64,000 nucleotides of DNA from Rubrivivax sp. (GCA_016790225.1 JAEUOZ010000043.1:1-64000); one strand, 5' to 3'. Positions 50,979-62,366 are shown, counted from the first letter of the stretch. Translations and numbers: made by a program. The notes: generated by a model not told the origin, from the sequence alone.

Positions 50979-52540
50979 TGCCGCAGCTGCACTCCGCTGC
51001 TGAAGCGGCCCGTTGGCTGCGAGCGCGCTGCCCGGGCCGGCTGTGCAGCGACAGCCGTCAGCTGCAGCCGGGCGATGCCTTCCTGGCCTGGCCGGGCGCG
51101 GCGCGCGATGGGCGCGTGTTCGTGCCGCAGGCGCTGGCGGCGGGCGCGGCGGCCTGCCTGATCGAGGCCGCGGGCGCGCAGGACCTTCCGCCGCTGGCGG
51201 CGCTGGGCGAGGCACAGGACCGCGTGGCGCTGCTGACCGGTCTGAAGGCCGCCGCCGGCGAGGTGGCGGCCGTCTGGCACGGCCTGCCCACGCAGCAGCT
51301 GCCTGTGCTGGCCGTGACCGGCACCAACGGCAAGACGTCCACGGCCTGGTGGCTGGCGCAGGCGCTGTCCGCCTGCGGCCGGCGCGCCGGGGTCGTGGGC
51401 ACGCTGGGTATCGGCGAGCCGCCGCAACTGCTCAGCACCGGCCTGACCACGCCGGATCCCGTCACGCTGCAGGCGGCCTTTGCCGACTTTGCCAAGCGCG
51501 GGTTTGCGGCCTGCGCCATCGAGGCTTCGTCCATCGGCATCGCCGAGGAGCGTCTTGCGGGGACGCAGATCCGCGTGGCGCTGTTCAGCAACTTCACGCA
51601 GGACCATCTGGATTACCACGGCGACATGGCGCGCTACTGGGCCGCCAAGCGGCGCCTGTTCAGCTGGGCCGGACTGCAGGCCGTGGTGATCAACGTGGAC
51701 GATCCCCAGGGCGCCCGGCTGGCGGCTGAACTGCAGAGTCAGCCCGGTGCGCCGGCGCTGTGGACGGTCTCGGCCCAGGGCGATGCACGCCTGCGCGCCG
51801 AACGGGTCCGCTATGTCGACGGCGGCCTGGCGTTCGAGCTGATCGAAGCCGGACATCGCGCGCACCTGCAGACCGCGCTGATCGGCGAGTACAACGTGCA
51901 CAACCTGCTGCTGGTGCTGGGCGGTCTGCGCGCGCTGGGCGTGCCGCTGGCCGATGCGGTGGCGGCGGCCCATGGCCTGAGCCCCGTGCCGGGCCGCATG
52001 CAGCGTGTCGGCCTGGCCGACGATCAGGCCGCTGGGTCCGCTGGCGCCCAGCGCGCGCTGCCCGATGTGGTGGTGGACTATGCGCACACGCCGGACGCGC
52101 TGGACAAGGCGCTGCAGGCGCTGCGCCCCTTCGCGCGGGCTCGTGGCGGCGCGCTGTGGTGCGTCTTCGGCTGCGGCGGTGATCGCGACCCCGGCAAGCG
52201 CCCGCTGATGGCGGCGATCGCCGCCGCCCAGGCCGACCGGGTCGTCGTCACCAGCGACAACCCGCGCAGCGAGTCGCCGATGGCGATCATCGATCAGGTC
52301 CTGGCCGGCGTGCCGGCTGCCGTGCGGGCCGCCGTGCCTGCGGATGCCGTGCCTGCGGACGCTGTGCATGCGGATGCCGACCGCCGCGCGGCCATCGCCT
52401 GGGCCGTGCAGCGCGCCGCCGCACAGGACGTGCTGCTGATCGCCGGCAAGGGCCACGAGGACTACCAGGAGATCGCGGGCGAACGCCTGCCGTTCTCTGA
52501 CGCGGAAGAAGCCCGCAAGGCCCTGGAGAGGCGTTCATGA
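50975..52540 (+). CDS. murE: UDP-MurNAc-tripeptide synthetase MurE
   Basis: 521-aa Mur ligase that adds the third residue to the peptidoglycan stem. ATP loop GTNGKTST (Lys120), then substrate region, and the specificity motif DNPR (in TSDNPRSESP, about residue 428), which marks meso-diaminopimelate as substrate. A small in-frame tandem repeat (VPADA-VPADA-VHADA) sits just after the DNPR part. ATGA overlaps with ftsI and murF. Confidence 0.97.
   Translation: MMPQLHSAAEAARWLRARCPGRLCSDSRQLQPGDAFLAWPGAARDGRVFVPQALAAGAAACLIEAAGAQDLPPLAALGEAQDRVALLTGLKAAAGEVAAVWHGLPTQQLPVLAVTGTNGKTSTAWWLAQALSACGRRAGVVGTLGIGEPPQLLSTGLTTPDPVTLQAAFADFAKRGFAACAIEASSIGIAEERLAGTQIRVALFSNFTQDHLDYHGDMARYWAAKRRLFSWAGLQAVVINVDDPQGARLAAELQSQPGAPALWTVSAQGDARLRAERVRYVDGGLAFELIEAGHRAHLQTALIGEYNVHNLLLVLGGLRALGVPLADAVAAAHGLSPVPGRMQRVGLADDQAAGSAGAQRALPDVVVDYAHTPDALDKALQALRPFARARGGALWCVFGCGGDRDPGKRPLMAAIAAAQADRVVVTSDNPRSESPMAIIDQVLAGVPAAVRAAVPADAVPADAVHADADRRAAIAWAVQRAAAQDVLLIAGKGHEDYQEIAGERLPFSDAEEARKALERRS
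52334..52378 (+). repeat. Three 15-bp tandem repeats inside murE
   Basis: GTGCCTGCGGATGCC, GTGCCTGCGGACGCT and GTGCATGCGGATGCC follow each other in frame (VPADA, VPADA, VHADA). They lie in a loop of the C-terminal domain and could vary in copy number by slippage without breaking the frame. Confidence 0.75.
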
Positions 52541-53961
52541 ACCGCCCGATGATGAGCCTGGATCAGGCGCTGCAGCTGGTTCCCGGCGCCGAACGGGTGG
52601 GCGACGGCCATACATCCGTGCTGCGCGTGCACAGCGATACCCGCAGCCTGCAGCCGGGCGATCTGTTCGTGGCCCTCAAGGGTGAGCGCTTCGATGCGCA
52701 CGACTACCTTGCCCAGGCGCGGGCGGCGGGTGCGGTGGCGGCGCTGGCCGAGCGCGGGCTGGGCCAGGCCGGGCTGCCCGGCTTGCTGGTCAAGGACAGC
52801 CTCGCGGCCCTGCAGTCGCTGGCTGCAGGCTGGCGACGCCAGTTCGTGCTGCCGCTGATCGCCGTGACCGGCAGCAACGGCAAGACGACCGTCACGCAGA
52901 TGATCGCCGCGATCCTGCGGGCCGCCCAGGGCGAAGCGGCCCTGGCCACATCCGGCAACCTGAACAACCACATCGGCGTGCCATTGACCCTGCTGCGCCT
53001 GCGCCCCGAGCACCGCATCGCCGTGCTGGAGCTGGGCATGAACCACCCCGGCGAGATCGCCGTGCTGGCCGGCATGGCGGCACCCACGGTGGCGCTGGTC
53101 AATAACGCCCAACGTGAGCATCAGGAGTTCATGGTCAGCGTGGCAGCCGTGGCGCAGGAGAACGGCGCCGCCATCGAGGCCCTGCCGGCGGACGGCGTGG
53201 CCGTCTTCCCGTCCGACGACGGGCAGGCGCTGGTCTGGCGCCAGCAGGCCGCGCGCCGCCGTCGCCTGACCTTTGCGCTGGATGCGCCGGCGGATGTGAC
53301 GGCGCTGCAGCCGCAGGTGCACGCCAGCGGCTGGAGCGCCGAGCTGAGCACGCCCGCGGGGCGTGCGCCGCTGCAGCTGCGCATGGCCGGCCGCCACAAC
53401 CTGAAGAACGCGTTGGCGGCCACGGCCGCGGCGCTGGCTGCTGGCGTATCGCTGGACGCCGTGGTGCAAGGGCTGTCGGGCTTCTCGCCGATCAAGGGCC
53501 GCTCCCAGCTGGGTCTGCTGCAGCTGGACGGCCGCGTGCTGACGCTGGTGGACGACAGCTACAACGCCAATCCGGATTCCGTGCTGGCCGCCATCGATGT
53601 GCTGGCGTCGCTGCCAGCGCCGCGCTGGCTGGTGCTGGGCGACATGGCCGAAGTGGGCAGCCAGGGCCGCGCCTTCCACGCCGAGGTGGGCACGCGCGCC
53701 TTCGAACGCGGCCTGGAGCACCTGTGGTGCGCCGGCATCCAGACGGTGGAGACGGCACGCGCCTTCGGGCGCGGCGCACGGCACTTCGCGACCGTGGATT
53801 CGCTGCTCGATTCGATCCGCCACCGCAGTGCCTTCGATCCCCTGCCGCCGGCTGCGGCGGTGCTGGTCAAGGGCTCCCGTTCCATGGCCATGGAGCGCGT
53901 GGTGCAGGCGCTGCAGGCCGCTTCCGATACCCCTGAGGCTCCGCGCGGAGGAGAAAGCTGA
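52537..53961 (+). CDS. murF: UDP-MurNAc-tripeptide:D-Ala-D-Ala ligase MurF
   Basis: 474-aa Mur ligase adding D-Ala-D-Ala. N-terminal domain with [23 protein letters not shown] loop [11 protein letters not shown] (Lys116), [11 protein letters not shown], and the C-terminal [11 protein letters not shown] motif typical of MurF. ATG 52537 overlaps the murE stop (ATGA); the stop overlaps the mraY ATG (TGATG). Confidence 0.97.
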   Translation: MNRPMMSLDQALQLVPGAERVGDGHTSVLRVHSDTRSLQPGDLFVALKGERFDAHDYLAQARAAGAVAALAERGLGQAGLPGLLVKDSLAALQSLAAGWRRQFVLPLIAVTGSNGKTTVTQMIAAILRAAQGEAALATSGNLNNHIGVPLTLLRLRPEHRIAVLELGMNHPGEIAVLAGMAAPTVALVNNAQREHQEFMVSVAAVAQENGAAIEALPADGVAVFPSDDGQALVWRQQAARRRRLTFALDAPADVTALQPQVHASGWSAELSTPAGRAPLQLRMAGRHNLKNALAATAAALAAGVSLDAVVQGLSGFSPIKGRSQLGLLQLDGRVLTLVDDSYNANPDSVLAAIDVLASLPAPRWLVLGDMAEVGSQGRAFHAEVGTRAFERGLEHLWCAGIQTVETARAFGRGARHFATVDSLLDSIRHRSAFDPLPPAAAVLVKGSRSMAMERVVQALQAASDTPEAPRGGES

Positions 53962-55142
53962 TGCTGCTGGCACTCAGTCAATGGCTGCTCACGCTCTACC
54001 CGGAGGAACTGGGCTTCCTGCGTGTCTTCCAGTACCTCACCTTCCGGGCGGTGCTGGCTGCGATGACGGCCCTGCTGATCGGCATGGCCTTCGGGCCCTG
54101 GGTGATCCGCCGCCTGACCGAGCTGAAGGTCGGCCAGCCGATCCGTGAGTACGGGATGCAGACCCACCTGGGCAAACGCGGCACGCCCACCATGGGCGGC
54201 GTGCTGGTGCTGATCGGCATCGCCGTCTCGACCGTGCTGTGGATGGACTGGACCAACCGCTTCGTGTGGGTGGTGATCGTCGTCACCTTCGGCTTCGGGC
54301 TCATCGGCTGGCTCGATGACTATCGCAAGGTCGTGCGCAAGGATCCCGAGGGCATGAGCTCGAAGGAAAAGTTCTTCTGGCAGTCGATCATCGGCCTGCT
54401 GGCGGCGCTGTACCTGGCCTTCAGCGTCTCCGAGACCTCCAACCTCCGGGTTCTGGAGCTGTTCGTGCGCTGGGTGGGCAGCGGCTTCTCCAACGATCTG
54501 CCGCCGCGCTCGGACCTGATGGTGCCCTTCTTCAAGACGGTGAGCTATCCGCTGGGCGTCTTCGGCTTCATCGCGCTGAGCTGGTTCGTCATCGTGGGCA
54601 CCAGCAACGCGGTCAACTTCACCGATGGCCTGGATGGCCTGGCCATCATGCCGGTCGTGCTGGTGGGCTCGGCGCTGGGCATCTTTGCCTACGTGGTCGG
54701 CCACGCGGTGTTCTCGCGCTACCTGCTGTTCCCGCACATTCCGGGCGCCGGCGAGCTGCTGATCTTCTGCGCCGCGATGAGCGGCGCGGGCCTGGCTTTC
54801 CTGTGGTTCAACGCCAACCCGGCGCAGGTCTTCATGGGCGACGTGGGCGCCCTGGCCCTGGGCGGCGCGCTGGGGACGATCGCGGTGATCACGCGCCAGG
54901 AGATCGTGCTGGCCATCATGGGCGGCATCTTCGTGGCCGAGGCGCTGAGCGTGATCATCCAGGTGACCTGGTTCAAGTACACCAAGCGCCGCTACGGCAC
55001 GGGGCGCCGCGTCTTCCTGATGGCGCCGCTGCACCACCACTTCGAGAAGAAGGGCTGGGCCGAGCAGCAGGTGGTGGTGCGCTTCTGGATCATCACGCTG
55101 TTCCTTTGCCTGATCGGCCTGGCCAGCCTGAAGCTGCGATGA
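53961..55142 (+). CDS. mraY: Phospho-MurNAc-pentapeptide transferase MraY
   Basis: 393-aa integral membrane enzyme making lipid I. About ten membrane segments; family motifs [25 protein letters not shown] (Asp-Asp), [14 protein letters not shown], and [13 protein letters not shown] (HHH). ATG 53961 overlaps the murF stop. The insert around residues 160-180 ([20 protein letters not shown]) is normal for betaproteobacteria. Confidence 0.97.
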   Translation: MLLALSQWLLTLYPEELGFLRVFQYLTFRAVLAAMTALLIGMAFGPWVIRRLTELKVGQPIREYGMQTHLGKRGTPTMGGVLVLIGIAVSTVLWMDWTNRFVWVVIVVTFGFGLIGWLDDYRKVVRKDPEGMSSKEKFFWQSIIGLLAALYLAFSVSETSNLRVLELFVRWVGSGFSNDLPPRSDLMVPFFKTVSYPLGVFGFIALSWFVIVGTSNAVNFTDGLDGLAIMPVVLVGSALGIFAYVVGHAVFSRYLLFPHIPGAGELLIFCAAMSGAGLAFLWFNANPAQVFMGDVGALALGGALGTIAVITRQEIVLAIMGGIFVAEALSVIIQVTWFKYTKRRYGTGRRVFLMAPLHHHFEKKGWAEQQVVVRFWIITLFLCLIGLASLKLR

Positions 55143-55154
55143 GATGTTAGAGCC

Positions 55155-56708
55155 ATGATGCCGTTCGAAGGACTCCATGTGCTGATCCTGGGGCTGGGCG
55201 CCTCGGGCCTGGCCATGGCTCGCTGGTGCACGCGCCAGGGGGCGCGCGTCAGCGTGTGGGATTCGCGCGAGCAGCCGCCGCAGGCGCAGGCGCTCGCCGA
55301 GACTTGCCCGCTGGCCGAGCGGCTGGGCGGCCCGCTGCAGCCTGAGCAGCTGCAGGGCGTGCACTGGTTGCTCAAGAGCCCGGGCCTGGCGCCGCACGAT
55401 GCGGGCATTGCGGCCTTGCTGAAGGCCGCGCAGGAGCGAGCCATCCGCTGCGGTGGAGAGCTGGATCTGTTTGTCCTGGCGCTCGCCGGGCTCAAGGCCG
55501 AGACCGGCTACGCGCCGCAACTGCTGGCCATCACCGGGACCAATGGCAAGACCACCACCACCGCGCTGACGGCGCTGCTGGTGGAGCGCGGCGGGCGCAG
55601 CGCCATGGCGGCCGGCAACATCGGCCCCACGCTGCTGGAGACGCTGGCCCAGTGCCTGGATGCGCAGACGCTGCCGCAGGTGTGGGTGCTGGAGCTCTCC
55701 AGTTTCCAGCTCGCCGATCTCTCGGCCCGCGCGGTGGCCGAGGGCGCCTTCGATCCGTCTGCCGCCGTGGTGCTGAACCTCACGCAGGATCACCTGGACT
55801 GGCATGGCGACATGGCGGCCTACGGTGCCGCCAAGGCGCGCATCTATGGCCGCCAGGCGGTGATGGTGATCAATCGCGATGACGCTGCCGTGCGCGCGAT
55901 GGAGCCGCTGCCCGTGGCCGGCAAGCTGCCCAAGGGTGCGCCCAAGCCGGTGCCGCGCCAGGTGCTGCGTTACGGCCTGGATGCGCCGCAGCGGCCGGGC
56001 GACTTCGGCCTGGTCACGGAAAACGGCATGGCCTGGCTGGTGCGCGCCTTGCCCGCCGACGAGACCCTGCGCCGGCGCAAGGGCGACGAGGACGAAGAGA
56101 TCCACCTCCAGCGCCTGATGCCCGCCGACGCCCTGCGCCTGCGCGGCCGCCACAACGCGGCCAACGCGCTGGCCGCGCTGGCGCTGGCCACGGCCATCGG
56201 CTGCCCGCTCGCGCCCATGCTGCACGGGCTGCGCGAGTACACCGGCGAGCCGCACCGCGTGGAGTTCGTGGCCCGCATCGGCGAGGTGGAGGCCTTTGAT
56301 GACACCAAGGGCACCAACGTGGGCGCCACCGTGGCAGCGCTGCAGGGCCTGGGCGAGGAGCGCGCGCCGAAGAAGCTGGTGCTGATCCTGGGCGGGCAGG
56401 GCAAGGGGCAGGACTTCAGCCCGCTGGCCGGACCCGTGGCCTCCCATGCGCGGGCCGTGGCGCTGATCGGGCAGGATGCGCCAGCCATCGCCGCGGCGCT
56501 GGCCGCCGCGGGTGTGCCGATGCTGCACCACTCCACGCTGGAAGAGGCCACGCGCTGGTGCTTTACCCAGGCCGAGCCCGGGGATGCCGTGCTGCTGAGC
56601 CCGGCTTGCGCCAGCCTGGACATGTTTCGCAACTATGTGCACCGCGGCGAGGTCTTCGTGCAGACCGTGCGCGGGATCGCCAGCGATCGGGGCGAGGTCC
56701 ACGCGTGA
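55155..56708 (+). CDS. murD: UDP-MurNAc-L-alanine:D-glutamate ligase MurD
   Basis: 517-aa Mur ligase, longer than the 438 of E. coli. Rossmann-like N-terminus ([19 protein letters not shown]), ATP loop [11 protein letters not shown] (Lys132), [11 protein letters not shown], and the C-terminal [14 protein letters not shown] and [10 protein letters not shown]. The extra length is mainly an insert around residues 245-315 ([20 protein letters not shown] and [14 protein letters not shown]), common in this order. 12 bp after mraY; TGATG overlap with ftsW. Confidence 0.96.
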   Translation: MMPFEGLHVLILGLGASGLAMARWCTRQGARVSVWDSREQPPQAQALAETCPLAERLGGPLQPEQLQGVHWLLKSPGLAPHDAGIAALLKAAQERAIRCGGELDLFVLALAGLKAETGYAPQLLAITGTNGKTTTTALTALLVERGGRSAMAAGNIGPTLLETLAQCLDAQTLPQVWVLELSSFQLADLSARAVAEGAFDPSAAVVLNLTQDHLDWHGDMAAYGAAKARIYGRQAVMVINRDDAAVRAMEPLPVAGKLPKGAPKPVPRQVLRYGLDAPQRPGDFGLVTENGMAWLVRALPADETLRRRKGDEDEEIHLQRLMPADALRLRGRHNAANALAALALATAIGCPLAPMLHGLREYTGEPHRVEFVARIGEVEAFDDTKGTNVGATVAALQGLGEERAPKKLVLILGGQGKGQDFSPLAGPVASHARAVALIGQDAPAIAAALAAAGVPMLHHSTLEEATRWCFTQAEPGDAVLLSPACASLDMFRNYVHRGEVFVQTVRGIASDRGEVHA

Positions 56709-57985
56709 TGGATACGCTCAGCTCCCGTCTGCAACCCGGGCAGCGCCTGCGTGCGGCCTGGACGCGGCTGCGCGAGCAACTGGCGCTCAAGCGAGGCCTG
56801 CCGGTGCGCGACCGCTTCGATCCGCTGCGCGGGGGCGCGGGCGCGAGCGTGCTCTCAGAGTTTGACCAGGCCCTGGTGGCGGTGGTGGCCGCCGTCGTGA
56901 CGCTGGGGCTGGTGATGGTCTATTCCGCGTCGGTGGCGCTGCCCGAGAGCCCCAAGTACGCCGCCTACTCGCAGACCTTCTTCCTCACGCGGCACGCGAT
57001 GTTCATCGGCCTGGCCTTTGTGATGGCGCTGGTGATGCTGCAGGTGCCCATCAGCTTCTGGGAGAAGCACGCGTCCAAGATCTTCATCCTGGCGCTGATC
57101 CTGCTGATCATCGTGCTCATCCCGAGCATCGGCAAGGTGGTCAACCGCTCTCGCCGCTGGCTGCCCATGGGGGTGCTGAACTTCCAGCCGTCGGAGCTGG
57201 CGAAGTTTGCGATGGTGCTCTATGCGGCCAGCTACATGGTGCGCAAGATGGACGTGAAGGAGCGCTTCTTCAAGGCCGTCTGGCCGATGGCGGTGGCCAC
57301 CGGCATCATCGGTCTGCTGCTGCTGCGTCAGCCCGACATGGGCGCCTTCATCGTCATCGCCACCATCGCGATGGGCATCCTGTTCCTGGGCGGCGTCAAT
57401 GCGCGCATGTTCTTCCTCATCGCCGCGATCCTGCTCGCTTCGCTGGGCCTGATCCTGGCCTTTGACGAGGTCCGCAGCGAGCGCATCCTGGCCTACCTGG
57501 ATCCCTGGAATCCCAAGCACGAGCGGGAAAAGGCCTGGCAGCTGACCAATTCGCTGATCGCCTTCGGGCTGGGCTCCTTCTTCGGGCAGGGCCTGGGCAG
57601 CTCGGTGGAAAAGCTGCATTACCTGCCGGAGGCCCATACCGACTTCCTGCTGGCCATCGTCGGCGAGGAACTGGGTTTCCTGGCCGTGGCGCTGGTCATC
57701 CTGGCGTATTTCTGGATCACGCGGCGCATCGTCGCCATCGGGCGTCAGGCCATCGCGCTGGACCGCGTCTTTGCCGGCCTGGCAGCGCAGGGCGTGGGCA
57801 TCTGGTTCGGCTTCCAGGCCTTCATCAACATGGGCGTGAATCTGGGCGTGCTGCCCACCAAGGGCCTGACCTTGCCCTTGATGAGCTACGGCGGCTCGGC
57901 CATGCTGCTGAACTTCATCGCCCTTGCCTTCGTGCTGCGCGTGGACATGGAAAACCGGCGCTTGATGCGCGGGGGGCGCTCATGA
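56708..57985 (+). CDS. ftsW: Septal peptidoglycan glycosyltransferase FtsW
   Basis: 425-aa SEDS-family protein. A cytoplasmic N-terminal stretch of about 55 residues precedes ten membrane segments. Motifs: [47 protein letters not shown] (catalytic Asp region) and [15 protein letters not shown]. It polymerises glycan with FtsI. ATG 56708 overlaps the murD stop; the stop overlaps murG (ATGA). Confidence 0.97.
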   Translation: MDTLSSRLQPGQRLRAAWTRLREQLALKRGLPVRDRFDPLRGGAGASVLSEFDQALVAVVAAVVTLGLVMVYSASVALPESPKYAAYSQTFFLTRHAMFIGLAFVMALVMLQVPISFWEKHASKIFILALILLIIVLIPSIGKVVNRSRRWLPMGVLNFQPSELAKFAMVLYAASYMVRKMDVKERFFKAVWPMAVATGIIGLLLLRQPDMGAFIVIATIAMGILFLGGVNARMFFLIAAILLASLGLILAFDEVRSERILAYLDPWNPKHEREKAWQLTNSLIAFGLGSFFGQGLGSSVEKLHYLPEAHTDFLLAIVGEELGFLAVALVILAYFWITRRIVAIGRQAIALDRVFAGLAAQGVGIWFGFQAFINMGVNLGVLPTKGLTLPLMSYGGSAMLLNFIALAFVLRVDMENRRLMRGGRS

Positions 57986-59073
57986 AGCGCCTGGTGGTCA
58001 TGGCGGCGGGCACCGGCGGGCACATCATGCCCGGGCTGGCAGTCGCGCGCGAGATGCAGCAGCGTGGCTGGGCGGTGAGCTGGCTGGGCACCACGCAGGG
58101 CATGGAAAACCGCCTGGTGCCGGCGCAGTCGGGTGGCTCGATCGCGCTGGATACCATCCCCTTCAACGGCGTGCGTGGCAAGGGCCTGCTGCATACCGCC
58201 ACGGGCGGCTTCCGCCTGCTCAAGGCGATGTGGGATTCGCTGCAGGTGCTGCGCCGCCGCGGCGCGGATGTGGTGCTGGGCATGGGCGGCTACGTGTGCT
58301 TCCCCGGGGGGCTGATGGCCACGCTGCTGGGCAAGCCGCTGATGCTGGTGAATGCCGATGCGGCACTGCTGCTCAGCAACCGCACGCTGCTGCCGGTGGC
58401 TGATCGCGTGGCCTTCGGGTTTGAAGGCCCGGCAGCGCAGAAGATCCGCCAGGGCGTGGTCACCGGCAACCCTGTGCGCGCGGAGATCGAATCGCTGCCG
58501 CCGCCGGCCGAGCGCTGGGTCGGCCGCAGCGGCCCGCTGCGCCTGCTGGTGATCGGCGGCAGCCTGGGCGCCCAGGTGCTGAATCAGAACCTGCCGCGTG
58601 CGCTGGCGCTGCTGGACGCAGCGCAGCGGCCGCAGGTGCTGCACCAGACCGGTCAGGCCCACCTGGAGCGGGTGCAGGCAGCGTATGCCGAGGTGGGCGT
58701 GCAGGCACAGCTGGTGCCCTTCATCGAAGACATGCCTCAGCAGCTGGCCGGCTGCGATCTGGTGATCTGCCGTGCCGGTGCCATCACGGTGAGCGAGCTG
58801 TGCGCGGCGGGTGTGCCGGCGATCCTGGTGCCGCTGGTGATCAGCACCACCTCGCACCAGCGCGACAACGCGCGTTGGATGGCCGATCATCAGGCGGGGC
58901 TGCACCTGCCCCAGACTGAATTGACGCCCGAGCGGCTGGCCGGGCTGCTGCGCAGCCTGCACCGCGTGGGCCTGCTGGCCATGGCCATCCGCGCACGCCA
59001 CCTCGCACGCCCGCAGGCCGCGCAGCGAGTGGCCGATGAGCTGGAGCGCTTGGTGGGGAGGGCTGGCGCATGA
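57982..59073 (+). CDS. murG: UDP-GlcNAc:lipid I GlcNAc-transferase MurG
   Basis: 363-aa peripheral membrane enzyme making lipid II. Family G loops: [16 protein letters not shown] (residues 7-22) and [16 protein letters not shown]; donor site [17 protein letters not shown]. The stop codon lies in the first copy of a duplicated junction: the frame ends as GRAGA-TGA inside an ATGA that also starts a 28-codon mini-ORF before true murC. Confidence 0.97.
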   Translation: MKRLVVMAAGTGGHIMPGLAVAREMQQRGWAVSWLGTTQGMENRLVPAQSGGSIALDTIPFNGVRGKGLLHTATGGFRLLKAMWDSLQVLRRRGADVVLGMGGYVCFPGGLMATLLGKPLMLVNADAALLLSNRTLLPVADRVAFGFEGPAAQKIRQGVVTGNPVRAEIESLPPPAERWVGRSGPLRLLVIGGSLGAQVLNQNLPRALALLDAAQRPQVLHQTGQAHLERVQAAYAEVGVQAQLVPFIEDMPQQLAGCDLVICRAGAITVSELCAAGVPAILVPLVISTTSHQRDNARWMADHQAGLHLPQTELTPERLAGLLRSLHRVGLLAMAIRARHLARPQAAQRVADELERLVGRAGA

Positions 59074-59186
59074 AACATGCTGTCAAGCACATCCACTTCG
59101 TCGCGAGTGCACAAGGGCCGACGAAGGCGTGGGCGCAGGGGAGGGCTGGCGCATGAAACATGCCGTCAAGCACATCCACTTCGTCG
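59055..59186 (+). repeat. Imperfect tandem duplication of the murG-murC junction
   Basis: The 49-bp stretch 59055-59103 (GGGGAGGGCTGGCGCATGAA...CTTCGTCG) recurs at 59138-59186 with one difference (T59081 versus C59164). Between the copies lie 34 bp. CTTCGTCG at the end of copy 1 (59096-59103) is answered by CGACGAAG at 59119-59126, an 8-bp inverted repeat, so the insert contains the reverse complement of its neighbour. This is the mark of a template-switch or slippage event. Confidence 0.9.
59070..59156 (+). other. 28-codon mini-ORF from a duplicated murC start
   Basis: ATG 59070 overlaps the murG stop (ATGA). The frame reads [11 protein letters not shown], identical to the true MurC start, then diverges to [17 protein letters not shown] and stops with TGA at 59154-59156, overlapping the real murC ATG 59153 as another ATGA. 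Ribosomes can thus pass from murG through the mini-ORF into murC. A hairpin (59096-59126) lies inside it. Confidence 0.6.
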
Positions 59187-60574
59187 GCGTGGGCGGCGCT
59201 GGCATGAGCGGCATCGCCGAGATCCTGTTCAACCTGGGCTATCGGGTCTCGGGCTCGGACACGTCCGCCAGCGCGGTCACGCAGCGGCTGGCCGAGCTGG
59301 GTGTGCAGGTGTTCATCGGGCACGAGGCCGGGCAGATCGCCGGGGCGCAGGCGGTGGTGACCTCCAGCGCCGTGAAGGCGGACAACCCGGAGGTCATCGC
59401 GGCGCGTGCCCGGCGCATTCCGGTGGTGCCGCGGGCGGTGATGCTGGCCGAGCTGATGCGCCTGAAGCGTGGCATCGCGATCGCCGGCACGCATGGCAAG
59501 ACCACCACCACCTCGCTGGTGACCAGCGTGCTGGCCGAGGCCGGCATCGACCCGACGTTTGTCATCGGCGGCAAGCTCAACAGCGCGGGTGCCCACTCGC
59601 GCCTGGGTGCCGGCGAGTTCATCGTCGTCGAGGCTGACGAGAGTGATGCCTCGTTCCTCAACCTGCTGCCCGTGCTGGCCGTGGTGACCAACATCGACGC
59701 CGACCACATGGACACCTACGGCCATGACTTCGCGCGGCTGAAGACGGCCTTCGTGGACTTCCTGCACCGCATGCCCTTCTACGGCGCGGCCGTGGTGTGC
59801 CTGGACGATCCGGGCCTGCGCTCCATCCTGCCGCTGGTCTCGCGGCCGCTGGTGAGCTACGGCACCGCGCCCGAGGCCATGGTGCGCGCCGTCGATATCG
59901 AGGCGCTGCCCGAAGGTCGCATGCGCTTCACCTGCCTGCGGCAGGACGAGGGGGTCAGCATGCCGCCGCTCGCCGTGACGCTGAACCTGGCAGGTAGACA
60001 CAATGTGCTCAACGCCCTGGCCGCCATCGCCGTGGCCACGGAGCTTGAGCTGCCGGATGAGGCCGTCCAGCGCGCGCTGTCGCAGTTTGCCGGCGTCGGC
60101 CGGCGCTTCCAGCGCCATGGCGAGCTGCGCGTCCCGGCGGCGCAGGGCGGCGGCCGTTTCACCCTCATCGACGACTATGGCCACCACCCGGTGGAGATGG
60201 CGGCCGTGCTGGAGGCCGCGCGCGGCGCCTTTGCCGGCCGGCGCCTGGTGCTGGCCTTCCAGCCGCACCGGTACACCCGGACGCGCGATTGTTTCGAAGA
60301 CTTCGTGCAGGTGATGGCGCGTGCCGATGCCTTGCTGCTGACGGAGGTCTACGCCGCGGGCGAGGCGCCCATCGTGGCCGCCGATGGCCGCGCCCTGTCG
60401 CGCGCGCTGCGCGTGGCCGGCCAGCGCGAGCCGCACTTCGTGGACCGCATCGAGGCGCTGCCGGCTGCGATCGCGCAGACCGTGCGCGACGGCGATGTGG
60501 TGATCACCATGGGCGCGGGTTCCATCGGCCAGGTGCCGCAGCAACTCGTGCAGAACCTGGGAGTCCTGGCATGA
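59153..60574 (+). CDS. murC: UDP-MurNAc:L-alanine ligase MurC
   Basis: 473-aa Mur ligase, first amino acid of the stem peptide. [23 protein letters not shown] start with the nucleotide-binding Gly loop, ATP loop [11 protein letters not shown] (Lys116), [13 protein letters not shown] [13 protein letters not shown], and [10 protein letters not shown]. Of two ATGs in the duplicated junction, only 59153 opens the full frame. ATGA overlap with ddl. Confidence 0.97.
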   Translation: MKHAVKHIHFVGVGGAGMSGIAEILFNLGYRVSGSDTSASAVTQRLAELGVQVFIGHEAGQIAGAQAVVTSSAVKADNPEVIAARARRIPVVPRAVMLAELMRLKRGIAIAGTHGKTTTTSLVTSVLAEAGIDPTFVIGGKLNSAGAHSRLGAGEFIVVEADESDASFLNLLPVLAVVTNIDADHMDTYGHDFARLKTAFVDFLHRMPFYGAAVVCLDDPGLRSILPLVSRPLVSYGTAPEAMVRAVDIEALPEGRMRFTCLRQDEGVSMPPLAVTLNLAGRHNVLNALAAIAVATELELPDEAVQRALSQFAGVGRRFQRHGELRVPAAQGGGRFTLIDDYGHHPVEMAAVLEAARGAFAGRRLVLAFQPHRYTRTRDCFEDFVQVMARADALLLTEVYAAGEAPIVAADGRALSRALRVAGQREPHFVDRIEALPAAIAQTVRDGDVVITMGAGSIGQVPQQLVQNLGVLA

Positions 60575-61548
60575 ACCTCGATCCGCAGAGCCTGGGCCGC
60601 GTGGCCGTCCTGATGGGTGGGCGCAGCGCGGAGCGCGAGATTTCGCTGATGTCCGGCCAGGGCGTGCTGGCTGCGCTGCGCTCGCGCGGTGTGGACGCCG
60701 AGGCCTTCGATCCGGCCGAGCGCGAGCTGGGTGAACTGCGGCGCGAAGGCTTTGTGCGCGTCTTCATCGCCCTGCACGGGCGCCTGGGCGAAGACGGCGC
60801 CGTGCAGGGCGCGCTGGAACTGCTGGGCCTGCCCTACACCGGGTCGGGCGTGATGGCCAGCGCCATCGCGATGGACAAGGTGATGACCAAGCGCGTGTGG
60901 TCGGCCGAAGGCCTGCCGACCCCGGGCTGGGTGTGGCTCTCGCCGCAGCGTCAGACGCGCGAGGACGTGGTGGCCGTGCCTGACACGCTGGGTCTGCCGC
61001 TCATCGTCAAGCCGCCGCGTGAAGGCTCGTCCATCGGCGTGACGAAGGTCGAGGGTTATTCTCAGATGCAGCAGGCTGTGCAGCTGGCCGCGCGCTACGA
61101 CGCCGATGTGCTGTGCGAAAGCTTCATCGAAGGCGACGAGGTCACCTGCCCGGTGCTGGGCAGCGGCGCGCAGGCGCAAGCGCTGCCGGTGGTGCGCATC
61201 CAGGCACCGCAGGGGGCCTACGACTACCAGAACAAGTATTTCACCGACGTCACGCAGTACCACTGCCCGAGCGGCCTGCCGCCGGCCGAGGAGGCCGAGA
61301 TCCAGCGCATCGTGCTGGCGGCCTACCGCACGCTGGGCTGCCGCGGCTGGGGCCGCGCCGATCTGATGATCCGCGCCACGGACCGCAAACCCTTCCTGCT
61401 GGAGATGAACACCTCTCCCGGCATGACCAGCCACTCTCTGGTGCCCATGTCTGCGCGTGCCGCGGGCATCAGCTACGAGGATCTGTGCCTGCATCTGCTG
61501 GCCGATGCCGCACTGGACAACCCGAGCCGTGGCGGAGCTGAAGCCTGA
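60571..61548 (+). CDS. ddl: D-alanine:D-alanine ligase
   Basis: 325-aa ATP-grasp enzyme (DdlB type) supplying MurF. Motifs: [66 protein letters not shown] and the C-terminal [15 protein letters not shown] that holds the Mg ligands. ATG 60571 overlaps the murC stop (ATGA). The stop overlaps ftsQ (TGATG). Confidence 0.97.
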   Translation: MNLDPQSLGRVAVLMGGRSAEREISLMSGQGVLAALRSRGVDAEAFDPAERELGELRREGFVRVFIALHGRLGEDGAVQGALELLGLPYTGSGVMASAIAMDKVMTKRVWSAEGLPTPGWVWLSPQRQTREDVVAVPDTLGLPLIVKPPREGSSIGVTKVEGYSQMQQAVQLAARYDADVLCESFIEGDEVTCPVLGSGAQAQALPVVRIQAPQGAYDYQNKYFTDVTQYHCPSGLPPAEEAEIQRIVLAAYRTLGCRGWGRADLMIRATDRKPFLLEMNTSPGMTSHSLVPMSARAAGISYEDLCLHLLADAALDNPSRGGAEA

Positions 61549-62366
61549 TGGCCCAGGCCGCCGTCATCGCCCGACCGGTTGCGCCACGCGCGGCCCCGCC
61601 CGGTGACGTGCGCCTGATGAACGGCGTCTCGCTGGCCGTGGGCGTCGTGGCGCTGGGGGTGCTGCTGACCGCGGCCGGGCTGTGGCTGGTCCGCGCGCCC
61701 TGGTTCGCGCTGCGGGCGATCCAGATCGAAGGCGACACGCAGCGCAACAGCGCGGCCACCTTGCGTGCCAATACGGTGCCGCGTTTGAGTGGCACCTTCT
61801 TCACGCTCGATCTGCAGCAGGCGCGCCAGGTCTTCGAATCCGTGCCCTGGGTGCGTCAGGCCGTGGTGCGGCGCGTCTGGCCCAACCGGCTCGCCGTGCG
61901 GCTGGAAGAGCATCGGCCGGCCGCGCGCTGGCTGGGCCATGACGGCAACGAGCGCTGGGTCAATACCTATGGCGAGGTCTTCGAGGCCCCCGCCTCCGAG
62001 GCCGAGAGCGAGCAGCTGCCGCTGCTGGCGGGGCCCGATGGCAGCTCGGCCCGTCTGCTGGCCATGCACCAGCGGCTGGAGACGGTATTCGCGCGGCTGG
62101 GCCAGCGCGTGGCGGTGCTGGAGCAATCCGGCCGCGGCTCCTGGAGCCTGACGCTGAGCGACGAATCCGAAGTGGTGATCGGCCGTGGTGACGAGGCCGA
62201 GATCGTGGCGCGCGCCACGCGCTTTGCCGCCACGCTGACCCAGGTGCTGCAGTACCACAAGACCGATCTGCTCAGCGCCGATCTGCGGCACCCCGGTGGT
62301 TACGCCGTGCGGCTCAAGGGCGCGACGACGGTGCCGCCCGAAGCGGCACGCGGGAGGAAGAACTGA
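61548..62366 (+). CDS. ftsQ: Cell-division protein FtsQ
   Basis: 272-aa bitopic division protein. Cytoplasmic start, membrane helix about residues 24-48 (LAVGVVALGVLLTAAGLWLV), POTRA domain (FALRAIQIEGDTQRNSAATL) and beta domain (WVRQAVVRRVWPNRLAVRLE; ERWVNTYGEVF). Recruits FtsL-FtsB and so FtsW-FtsI. The stop overlaps, as TGATG, the ATG of a 35-codon mini-ORF leading to ftsA. Confidence 0.96.
   Translation: MAQAAVIARPVAPRAAPPGDVRLMNGVSLAVGVVALGVLLTAAGLWLVRAPWFALRAIQIEGDTQRNSAATLRANTVPRLSGTFFTLDLQQARQVFESVPWVRQAVVRRVWPNRLAVRLEEHRPAARWLGHDGNERWVNTYGEVFEAPASEAESEQLPLLAGPDGSSARLLAMHQRLETVFARLGQRVAVLEQSGRGSWSLTLSDESEVVIGRGDEAEIVARATRFAATLTQVLQYHKTDLLSADLRHPGGYAVRLKGATTVPPEAARGRKN

Noticed and set aside
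53559..56702. Very long open frame (over 1000 codons) on the strand opposite mraY/murD, and similar antisense frames elsewhere
   Set aside because: They are by-products of high GC at third codon positions. The products are His/Gln/Arg/Ala-rich, match no family and lie over clear conserved genes.
59070..59104. First ATG of the murC-like start as the true murC start
   Set aside because: Frame ends after 28 codons; only ATG 59153 opens the full enzyme.
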